Shown here: piece by piece, positions 18,002-25,890 of the stretch
Numbering within the stretch: the stretch's first letter is position 1
Layout of the letters: every line of letters starts with the position of its first letter
Source: Scleroderma bovista
Lineage: Eukaryota; Basidiomycota; Agaricomycetes; Boletales; Sclerodermataceae
NCBI GenBank assembly: GCA_037178675.1
Contig: JAYMGJ010000483.1
Span: forward strand, 1 to 25,890
Direction: 5' to 3'
DNA length: 25,890 nt
Program-made: the position numbers and the translations under genes
The notes under the pieces: generated by a model
What the model was told of the DNA's origin: nothing
The model's input: the letters and a program-made list of their open reading frames with translations, nothing else
The model's database searches: none

Positions 18002-19943
18002 ATGAAATGTGAGATTTATAGATGATGGAGCACCAAACACATGTAAGTATATGTATTGGATCTGTATCCCTGATTTGACATGGATCTCGGACAGCTTTGT
18101 TCGGCAACCCAGGGTGGACACCTCCCAACAGGCAAACTCTGAGGGCACCTTGTGAGTATCTATCAGTTCTCCGTGACTGTTGTTTATTTCAAATTCACAG
18201 CAACTGAGAGTAGCAGTGGATGGTCTCCACCTGCTCAGCCACACCATCTACCCATGGGTGACCTGATGTGTATTGACACAAACAAACATTCACTCCCCAT
18301 GGTTGAGTCACCCTCATCCAATGAGTTGGATAATAGCTGGTCTCCACCAGGCACCTTGCCATGTTGTGAACTCCCACCTATGTCATCCCCTAACCGCGAT
18401 ACCACCCTGATGCCTCAAACATCCTCCGACTCTGGTTCTGACACTGACACATTGGAGGATAGCCAAGGATGGACTCCCCCCCCTGTTGCCACATCAGCAA
18501 TTCCGGTCCAGATGTACACACAACTCTCCCAGAACCCAGTTTCTGAAGATAGTGACTTATCACTGCGGCCCATGACACCAACCTGCAGACCATCCTCTGA
18601 CTCCTCAGATGGTGACACGTCGGAGGAGAGTCAAGGATGTACTCCACCCACACAGTAAGCCTCCAACATACTTCCAAAATCACTCATGTCACTGATGGAG
18701 TCAACCCCTTGTAGGTAGAGTTTAAAAGTCCAGTCCATAGGACCGCAAAAAGACCAGAAACTGGACTGGACTGGACTGGTCGCAACCGGACTGCAGTTGC
18801 CAGTTGCCTACTTTTGAGAATGATGAAAAAGACTGGTTGCAACCGGTTGCAACCGCATTATGTAAGCAATACATATATGGTATAAAAACCCCTATATTAC
18901 AGGCTAATTTTGGCCTGCAGTGGGTCTTAAGGGGTGTAAAACTGATCTTTTTGGATGAAATATGGCACAAATAAATATATAATGACTTGTATATAATTAC
19001 TACAGTCTATAAATAGTATTTAGATGCTATCTGACACACCTTTGATGTGAAAAACATCAATAAAATGCAAAAAAAACCAGTTTTTTAGTGGTTTGGACTG
19101 GTTTTTTTAGCAGTTTTGGACCGGTCTTTTTGAAAACCGGTTGCAACCACTTTGGACCAGTCTTTAAGCGGTCCATGAACCATTCCCAGGCTTCCAAAAG
19201 CGGTCCAGTCCGGTCCTCTTCCAAAAAAGGCAAAAAAACCGGACTGGACTGGACTTTTAAACTCTACTTGTAGGCAACCCTGAGGATCAGCATCGCTCAG
19301 TGGATCACGTCTCTCCACAGAGACAGGTGAGCCAACTGAGAGTGAATCTGACAGAGAGGCAATATGCCTCAAAGACTTCTGGCCAAGAGTCATTGGTACA
19401 AGCCCCATTGCGCACAGTAGGTTAGTGGATAAGGGAAAGGCGCCCGAAATGGAATCAAGCTCAGTGCACCCATTCCCTGTAACCTGTCCCAAGGATGTGG
19501 AAGGTGAGTGTTGCCTCAGGTTAAATTACTGATACTGACAGTCATAGTGGAATGGTGGCATTTGCTACAAACAATGGCCGACCTTGAAATTGACCACGGT
19601 AAATTCAATGGCCCGCGGCATGAATGTGAGTACATCGGTATATCTACTAAATTGATATTCACAATCAGTAGTAAGCACAGCTCGCCAGATTGCAGCCCAC
19701 TTTCACCCCAAGGACAGCAAAACCATCTGCCTGGACAACTCGTACAACAAACCCCTTATCGCAATGTACCAGCAATATGTGGACAAGTTGGTGGAGGAAA
19801 CTAGGGAGTGGAGAAGGCTGATGGCCTTGCGGGCACATTATGCTGACATGATAGATAAGTTCAAGCACATGAATAAGGGTGAGATGGAGGGCACACAGAG
19901 TGCTGTGGATCATTTAGAAGATTTACACCCGTCAATGTTGTAA
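18002..19943 (+). CDS. W-[S/T]-P-P repeat protein, 6 exons, unknown family
   Basis: Exons 18002-18008, 18095-18151, 18201-18654, 19301-19503, 19542-19625 and 19669-19943 give an uninterrupted 359-codon frame with all phases matching; introns are GT-AG. The N-terminal half is Ser/Pro/Asp-rich with five spaced copies of a motif: NPGWTPPN, SSGWSPPA, DNSWSPPG, SQGWTPPP and SQGCTPPT (Trp lost in the last). The C-terminal ~115 residues are mostly helical and charged (EWWHLLQTMADLEID, VDKLVEETREWRRLMALRAH, DMIDKFKHMNKGEMEG), a possible coiled-coil interaction region. Two start and splice choices are uncertain. An alternative first exon from ATG 17991 fits the next phase but contains TGA at 18003-18005. 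The typical-length acceptor at 19273 gives TGA at 19281-19283, while the one at 19300 avoids it. Both TGA could be CGA-derived. So the gene is either intact as modelled or a pseudogene with two nonsense codons. I do not recognise the family. Confidence 0.6.
18708..18715. repeat. 8-bp target-site duplication, left of MITE
   Basis: CTTGTAGG, identical to 19267-19274. It contains the AG of a splice acceptor. Confidence 0.8.
18716..19266. mobile_element. hAT-like MITE, 551 bp
   Basis: Terminal inverted repeats of at least 21 bp: TAGAGTTTAAAAGTCCAGTC at the left and its reverse complement at the right end (19246-19266). TAGAG fits the YARNG terminal consensus of hAT elements, and the 8-bp flanking duplication is the hAT hallmark. 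Inside are many GGACTGG, GGACCGG and AACCGGTTGCAACC blocks in both orientations, probably subterminal binding repeats. No transposase frame is present, so it is non-autonomous. It lies within an intron of the W-[S/T]-P-P gene. Confidence 0.85.
19267..19274. repeat. 8-bp target-site duplication, right of MITE
   Basis: CTTGTAGG. This copy still provides CTTGTAG as a possible 3' splice site after the insertion. Confidence 0.8.
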
Positions 19944-20411
19944 TTACATTTGGTTGTCTGCTAGTATCAAATACTTGAAAGAACAATGTTCAGTGTGTGA
20001 GATGACATTCACTAGCATTGTGAGTTTAAAGGTAAATGTGATGGACACCGCATGTTTGATCATGACTGCAGTTGTGTTCAACCCTGGGTTGTCATATCCA
20101 CTGCAATTGTCATGTTCACCGTGGTTGTCATATTTTCGCATACTGCGATGATACACAGCACCATCATACCCTGTACCGATGGCCACCTGGTGATGATGAT
20201 CCTATATCCACATATACAGATTTATATACATTTACAATCCATATACGAGGAATCTATTCTCGGCGCTTCTTTCATAGGCGGGCATCATCATAGTCCTCCA
20301 GCCTGGATGGAAGTCTCTTGGGCCAGACTGACTGCTGCCTCATGACACCTTTTGCCCCTTCATTGGATTCATCTTGTAGTGATTTATGTTTTGCATTTTA
20401 TTTCAGGTCGT
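19944..20411. other. 3' flank of the W-[S/T]-P-P gene, no gene seen
   Basis: 468 bp without a supported coding frame. It should hold the 3' UTR of the gene ending at 19943. The region just before 20412 is not purine-rich, so it does not look like the polypurine tract of a retrotransposon interior. Confidence 0.4.
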
Positions 20412-22490
20412 TGTCATGCACCAAACAGGTTTGGTACAGTGAACATGGAAGATAATGTCTATATCAAATGATCCTTATGTGAAGGACAAGCATGACGGAC
20501 CCTCATCATAGCCATCTATCGCACAAGAAGACTATCCTGATGTGAGAGGTGACTGCCAACGCTGACAGTCATCCCTCACACAAGAACCACCAAGAAGCAG
20601 AAGAAACTGAAGGAATAATGTCCATTATGGTATGAGAAAGGAATGCACACTTCTGCAGTCCAACTCCCATACCAGAATGAGCAAAGAAGCTGAAGAATTG
20701 ATGGAGAAACAAAGGAAAGAAGAGAAGAAACATTTTTAGCACCCAAATGTCATTTTTAGGCACCCAGTGCTGGCATTCCGACTTTTTGAATAGCTCTGCC
20801 GTTTCTTAAGCTATCAGGCATGTGACTAGACTGTCAGAGAGCCTAGAGTGTGGTCTATCTGCCTGTCAAGTTCCGATGCAAATCCATTCATTTCCCACGG
20901 AGATATTCCCCCCGCAATCCAGACACTTGTCTCATCGCTCACTATGGAGTCCGTATTTTCTCTGGATCATTTCTCTGCTATTGCTGCAGATCTCCACTAT
21001 GTCCTGCTCTTAGGACAGCCTCTCCCAGAGTTCCCATGCACTGCCTGGCACATATCTTCCCAGCCTGCTCCCTCAGTCCCCCTCGTTCTCGGTCAGCGTG
21101 TTCTCCTCATCAGTCCTGCGTCAAGGACATACTTTGGTCATCTCAGGTCTATTGTCAAGCTTGAAAAGTCTTCTCTGGTCGTCTTTGTGTCCCCTGAGCC
21201 CTCAGCCTATGGTCCCTTCCTCCCAGATACTTGCTATGTCCATCTTCCTCTGTCGTTCGTCTCACTTTCCTGGATGTGTTGAATTCAATACTCTATCCGC
21301 TTCCCTACTCTCAGACGACGTCCCCCAGCACCATGACAGTTATTCCCCCCCACTTTATAGTGCTATTAGGAAGAAGAACCCTCTCTCGTTCTTTCCCAGA
21401 AGAGAGCTCATCAAGGGAGCCCATGGTTGTGCTTCAGCGGCGCTAGAACACATGCACTATACCTTAGTGTATGCTGACCCCCCCCAAAAGACCTCTGGAC
21501 CCCTGGTACCCTTCTTGTGGCTGTTTTGTCTCGGATCAATCCCCCTATTAATCTCAGATCTTCCCCATTGTTGTCCCATCAAATTCTTGATGGTACACAG
21601 CCCCCCATCAAACTTCTTAGGCTGTGCATCAATGACTCCTTCTGCTGTGCAGTGACTCATCCCTTGCTTACTGATGCTCTCTTGTCATCAGTATTACTCT
21701 ATCCCTTTCGCATTTTTGGTATATTACTCAGCTGATGACTCACTCCCTTACCAATCAATCTTGTCATGCAGCTTACTCATTCCTTTACTCAGCAGCTTAT
21801 TCATGCTCCCTATGCTTACTGATTGCTTACAAACCCCTTACAAAGCTCTTACCAATCCCTTACCAATCCTTGACAAATTCTGCTTACTCCCTTCTCTTTT
21901 TGTACTTTAATGCTGTGCCCCCCCCATGTATTTAAACCCCTGGGCTCAGCCCAGTGAAAAGAAGACCCAATTGCATGAAATTATCCCTCTCTCAGACTCT
22001 CTCAATCAGTATCCCTTCAGTCTTTGAGTCCTTGTAGGCTTCAGTGAAGGTCTAAAGGCTCAATATTGTCAAGTTTATCCAAGTTATTCAAGAACTATTC
22101 TTTATACTAGGCTCAAGTGGAGTCTAGGCTTCATACCAGTCAATCTTCCTCGCCTCTGGACATCAGAGGCATCTCTGCCCCTTTGCTGCACCAATCTCTA
22201 GGTGTAGTATCGCTGTTTCAGTCTCAGTCAACCCAATCCCCGCTTTGACACTTCCTAGGCTTTAGGAAGAGTCCAGGCCCCTATCCCCTTCATCATCTAT
22301 TGCTCCTGTACCCCAGGAGTATCCTGCATCATCGTCTGCATCACCCTGTTGGTGTAGATCCCCTTCCCCCTCCTCAGCTCATCCTCTCTGGACACCGCGG
22401 AGGTAAACCACCACTCACACATTTTCGTAGTCCCTTGTTAGTGTTGTGTTTGGGTTATTTCTCTGACCCAAATCCTCACTTTGACTCGCA
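20412..22490 (+). mobile_element. Complete long LTR (copy 3), probably solo
   Basis: It begins TGTCATGCACCAAACAGG and ends ACTCGCA, so it has TG...CA ends over 2079 bp. The start matches copy 2 and the end matches the tail of copy 1 at 2124. It carries the internal ORF at 20944-21282, a U3-like zone with TTACCAATC repeats (about 21750-21880), TATTTAAA at 21929-21936 and a U5-like tail. There is no gag/pol on either side and the 5-bp flanks (GTCGT, GCGGT) do not match, so it is a solo LTR from inter-element recombination or a rearranged copy. Its 3' flank is the 20-bp minisatellite. Confidence 0.55.
20944..21282 (+). CDS. ORF inside LTR copy 3, conserved hypothetical protein
   Basis: 112 codons from ATG 20944 (MESVFSLDHF), homologous to the ORF at 406-795 and colinear without indels over ~105 residues. 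The frame is open upstream to about 20848, again matching the other copy (SICLSSSD.NPFISHGDIPPAIQT). It ends earlier (SFVSLSWMC) than copy 1. In the first ~60 codons I count about 9 silent and 11-12 replacement differences, many of them conservative. Function unknown. Confidence 0.4.
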   Translation: MESVFSLDHFSAIAADLHYVLLLGQPLPEFPCTAWHISSQPAPSVPLVLGQRVLLISPASRTYFGHLRSIVKLEKSSLVVFVSPEPSAYGPFLPDTCYVHLPLSFVSLSWMC

Positions 22491-22980
22491 GCGGTAGTGA
22501 TACATAGACCCGCGGTAGTGACACTCAGGTCCACAGGAGGGACACCTAACGTTAAGCAGTGCCCACCCTATGCATTGTTGTACATCACCTGCTCACCTTA
22601 CCCGCTGTAGCTACACCCCAATCAAGATGGTGACACCTTACCTGCAATACTGACATGTAATCTGTTATAATCACACCTTACCCACAGTTTTTGAAACTCA
22701 CCCGCGGTGGTTACACCATATGCATGATAGTGACACCTTATCTGCAGGAGCAACACCTTACCTGCGGTAATGACACCCAACCAGCAGTGGTTACCCCCCT
22801 CCCCCAATAGCTACACCTTATCCACGGTAGTGACACCTAACCAGCTGTAGTTACAACTATCCCACGGTTGTTGTACCTCACCAGCCATAGTGACACCCTA
22901 CCCATGGTAGTGACATCTAACCCTCTATAGCTACACCTCATCCGCGGTTGTTTCATCTTATCCGCGATAGCTCCAGGTAG
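22491..22980. repeat. 20-bp minisatellite, about 24 degenerate units
   Basis: The period is almost exactly 20 bp through most of the block, consensus CCGCGGTAGTGACACCTTAC. Variants keep the GTAGTGACACC or GTAGTTACACC core and the CCGCGG palindrome is often decayed. Scattered units continue to ~23290 (for example about 23069-23090 and 23168-23190). Short matches occur at 7496-7541 beside LTR copy 2. Confidence 0.85.
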
Positions 22981-23319
22981 ATATTACCAAGATATCACAC
23001 ATGTGCCATTGTCCCCTGTGTTGTACTAATTTGGGCTATCTCACCTATATACCTACATTTTTGCACCTGACCGCGGTGGTGATACCTAACCTGCGGCACA
23101 TACCACGGTCTTACCCCAGTTCTGCCCTGTGTGACTTTGTAAGACAGCCTATGTAGGTGCATGGGGTTGTAGTGACACCTAACCCACGGTAGCTGCTGTG
23201 TACCATTTCTGTATGAGGCATCCTTTTTTCCAAACATTGGTTTCATATGCTAGTTGTACCTACACCTAATCTCAGGTAGTTCAGTCACAAACCCTCGCAA
23301 AAGTGGGTCATCAGACATG

Positions 23320-24115
23320 TACATTTGCCTGTAAAGGTGAGACTAGCCGACGCTGGCCGATGCTCACAAAACTGGGCCAGGCCGATGTTTCTATTATTGC
23401 AAATCTGGTACAGGCCTGAGGGACATTAATCACTGCAAAACTGGGATGGGCTGATGTTTGATAAAAATTGCAGAACTGGGACTGGTGGGAGCATTGTAAA
23501 ACTGGGTCAGGCCTGTTGAACAAAAAAATTGACAAGTGTTGCAAAGCTGGGACTGGTCGATGTTGTAGATACATTGCAAAACTGCAGGCCTGTTGAGAAA
23601 AAAGTTGTCAATTACTGCAAAACTGGGTCAGGCTGACATGGCAGAATTGGGTCAGGCCTTTTGAGGAAAAAATTGTCAAGCATTGCAAAACTGGGTCAGG
23701 CTGACATTGTATATACATTGCAGAACTGGATCAGGCCTGTTGAGAAAAAAAGTTGTCAAGCATTGCAAAACTGGGTCAGGCTGACATTGCAGAACTGGGT
23801 CAGGCCTGTTGAGGAAAAAGTTGTCAAGCATTGCAAAACTGGGCCAGGCTGACGTTGCAGAACTGGGTCAGGCCAGTTGAGGAAAAAGTTGTCAAGCATT
23901 GCAAAACTGGGCCAGGCTGACGTTGCAGAACTGGGTCAGGCCTGTTGAGGAAAAAGTTGTCAAGCATTGCAAAACTGGGTCAGGTTGACATTGCAGAACT
24001 GGGTCAGGCCTGTTGAGAAAAAAAGTTGACAAGTACTGCAAAACTGGGTCAGGCCTGTTGAGCAAAAAAGTTGTCAACCATTGCAAAACTGGGTCAGACC
24101 CAAAATTGATACACA
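23320..24115. repeat. 68-bp tandem repeat array
   Basis: The block CATTGCAAAACTGGG recurs at 23761, 23829, 23897 and 23965, exactly 68 bp apart. Each unit holds two related sub-blocks (TTGCAGAACTGGGTCAGGC and TTGCAAAACTGGGTCAGGC) plus CTGTTGAGGAAAAAGTTGTC. Units to the left (23320-23700) are more diverged. Open frames here are repeat-derived. Confidence 0.85.
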
Positions 24116-24886
24116 TTGCAGAATTAAATTACTGTGCTGACTACCAAAAATGTGGACCATTGATTAGGCAATATTGTGTACTGTTGGTGTGATAGTGTTG
24201 ACTACCAAAGATGTGCAGCTTGGATTATCTAATGTTGTGTTCTATTGGTGTGGTAGTGCTGATTACCAAAAATGCGGACTATTGATTAGTTGTTGTAGTG
24301 TACTACCAAAAATGTGTAGTATTGATTACCTAATGTTGGGTACTCTTGGTGTGGTAGTGCTGATTACCAAAAATGCGGACTATTGATCAACCAATATTGT
24401 GTGGTGTTGTTGTAGTATACTACCAAAAATGTGTAGTACTGATTACCTAATGTTGTGTAGTGTTGATGTGATAGTGTTCATTACCAAAAATGCGGACTGT
24501 TGATTAGCCATTATTGTGTAGTATTGTTGTAGTGCACTACCCAAAATTTGTAGTGTTGATTACCCAATGTTGTGTAGTGTTGATTACCAAAAGTGCAGAC
24601 TTCTGATTAGCCATTATTGTTTAGTGTTGATTACCAAAAATGCGGACTATTGATTAGGAAATGTAGTGTAGTGTTTGTGTATTGGAGTTGATTACCAACA
24701 TTGTGTAGCTTAGGGTTAGTACAGAAGGCGTGGGAAAATACCCCACAAAATGCGGAGATATGCAAAAACATGACATATCACACAACACATAACATCTACT
24801 GACCTAGAAATGCTACCAACAGCCTACTAATATCACATAATGCTTATGCTCAGCTGTTCCTGACATGCTTAAAGGCACAAATCATT
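24034..24886 (+). repeat. Left arm of large palindrome
   Basis: The arm is reverse-complementary to 24984-25890. It spans the end of the 68-bp array, the 61-bp array and ~170 bp of single-copy-like sequence. In the stretches I compared the arms are identical except for one base (AAAGGCAC versus AGAGGCAC) and one 54-bp length difference. Confidence 0.92.
24130..24720. repeat. Degenerate ~61-bp repeat array (left arm)
   Basis: ACCAAAAATG recurs at about 24143, 24204, 24265, 24305, 24366, 24422, 24483, 24586 and 24633. The most common spacing is 61 bp, with 40, 47 and 56 bp variants. The conserved block is GATTACCAAAAATGCGGACT followed by ATTGATTA. The same array occurs inverted at about 25190-25800. 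Confidence 0.75.
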
Positions 24887-24983
24887 CAAGGTTTGAAAAA
24901 TGCGGAAATGTGCTACTGTCCATATCAGTACTGCAGGTGCAAAGCTGCGGTGTATATGACAGTAACAACATGTTCTTGGTTCA
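24887..24983. other. 97-bp spacer of the palindrome
   Basis: A non-palindromic centre, containing TGCGGAAATGTGCTACTGTC and CAAAGCTGCGGTG. No gene. Confidence 0.75.
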
Positions 24984-25890
24984 AATGATTTGTGCCTCTA
25001 AGCATGTCAGGAACAGCTGAGCATAAGCATTATGTGATATTAGTAGGCTGTTGGTAGCATTTCTAGGTCAGTAGATGTTATGTGTTGTGTGATATGTCAT
25101 GTTTTTGCATATCTCCGCATTTTGTGGGGTATTTTCCCACGCCTTCTGTACTAACCCTAAGCTACACAATGTTGGTAATCAACTCCAATACACAAACACT
25201 ACACTACATTTCCTAATCAATAGTCCGCATTTTTGGTAATCAACACTAAACAATAATGGCTAATCAGAAGTCTGCACTTTTGGTAATCAACACTACACAA
25301 CATTGGGTAATCAACACTACAAATTTTGGGTAGTGCACTACAACAATACTACACAATAATGGCTAATCAACAGTCCGCATTTTTGGTAATGAACACTATC
25401 ACATCAACACTACACAACATTAGGTAATCAGTACTACACATTTTTGGTAGTATACTACAACAACACCACACAATATTGGTTGATCAATAGTCCGCATTTT
25501 TGGTAATCAGCACTACCACACCAAGAGTACCCATTGATCAATAGTCCGCATTTTTGGTAATCAGCACTACCACACCAAGAGTACCCAACATTAGGTAATC
25601 AATACTACACATTTTTGGTAGTACACTACAACAACTAATCAATAGTCCGCATTTTTGGTAATCAGCACTACCACACCAATAGAACACAACATTAGATAAT
25701 CCAAGCTGCACATCTTTGGTAGTCAACACTATCACACCAACAGTACACAATATTGCCTAATCAATGGTCCACATTTTTGGTAGTCAGCACAGTAATTTAA
25801 TTCTGCAATGTGTATCAATTTTGGGTCTGACCCAGTTTTGCAATGGTTGACAACTTTTTTGCTCAACAGGCCTGACCCAGTTTTGCAGTA
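24984..25890 (-). repeat. Right arm of large palindrome, cut by the window edge
   Basis: Inverse of the left arm, still matching at the last base of the window (25890 pairs with 24034), so the palindrome is larger than seen. It has an extra tandem copy of a 54-bp segment (25480-25533 and 25534-25587) where the left arm has one. Confidence 0.92.

Noticed and set aside
18009..18022. A 14-nt mini-intron (GTGAG...ATAG) in exon 1 of the W-[S/T]-P-P gene
   Set aside because: Too short to be spliced; a longer intron to 18094 gives the right phase.
17972..18247. Minus-strand 91-codon frame
   Set aside because: It overlaps three exons and introns of the plus-strand W-[S/T]-P-P gene, which has consistent splice phases; this frame has no support.
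23661..24116. Frames in both directions rich in Lys-Leu-Ser or Pro-Asp-Val-Leu repeats
   Set aside because: They are translations of the 68-bp tandem array.
23320..24720. CRISPR array
   Set aside because: Repeats and intervening parts are both repetitive and the context is eukaryotic.
24174..25750. Two identical 70-codon frames facing each other
   Set aside because: They are the same repeat sequence in the two palindrome arms; no start context or homologue-like features.
22491..25890. Telomere or subtelomere end
   Set aside because: No TTAGGG-type tract is present; the palindrome and satellites alone do not show a chromosome end.

Overview
The window reads as a transposon-rich stretch of an agaricomycete (mushroom-forming basidiomycete) nuclear genome. 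The evidence is short introns of about 47-60 nt with GTRAGT donors, CTAAC/CTGAT-like branch sites and YAG acceptors, a Plavaka-type (CACTA superfamily) transposase remnant, a Tad-like LINE, and a gene that looks like the basidiomycete DUF6698 family. Everything here is read by eye; no database search was possible.

Layout. 1-2124: 3' part of a long (about 2 kb) LTR, forward, carrying an internal ORF, a TATA box and an AATAAA. It is inserted into a decayed Plavaka transposase gene (2127-4191, minus). Divergent from that, 4528-6608 (plus) is an intact 8-exon gene for a 566-aa DUF6698-like protein. 7094-7495 is a 5' fragment of the same LTR family in reverse. 8354-17078 (minus) is a gene with a Gal4-like Zn(II)2Cys6 cluster, split by a full-length LINE (9790-16483, minus). 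The LINE is flanked by a perfect 15-bp target-site duplication, and the host reading frame closes exactly across the empty site. 17991-19943 (plus) is a divergently transcribed 6-exon gene with five W-[S/T]-P-P repeats and a helical C-terminus; one of its introns holds a 551-bp hAT-like MITE with an 8-bp target-site duplication. 20412-22490 is a complete forward copy of the LTR with the same internal ORF. 22491 to the end is satellite-like DNA: a 20-bp minisatellite, a 68-bp tandem array, a roughly 61-bp degenerate array, then a near-perfect palindrome with arms of about 0.85-0.9 kb that runs off the right edge.

How it fits together. Two non-transposon-like gene units stand out: the DUF6698-like gene, and the divergent pair formed by the Zn2Cys6 gene and the W-[S/T]-P-P gene around a 0.9-kb intergenic region. 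The pair is bracketed by inverted LTR sequence. Removing the LINE and the MITE leaves a block of roughly 6 kb between the LTR copies. The transposon genes share a decay signature: the in-frame stops are TGA where CGA would fit, and the LINE reverse transcriptase has lost its second catalytic aspartate by a GAC-to-AAC change, all explicable by C-to-T change at CpG. The best candidates for something undescribed are the W-[S/T]-P-P gene with its divergent partner, the conserved ORF inside the LTR, and the satellite/palindrome block.
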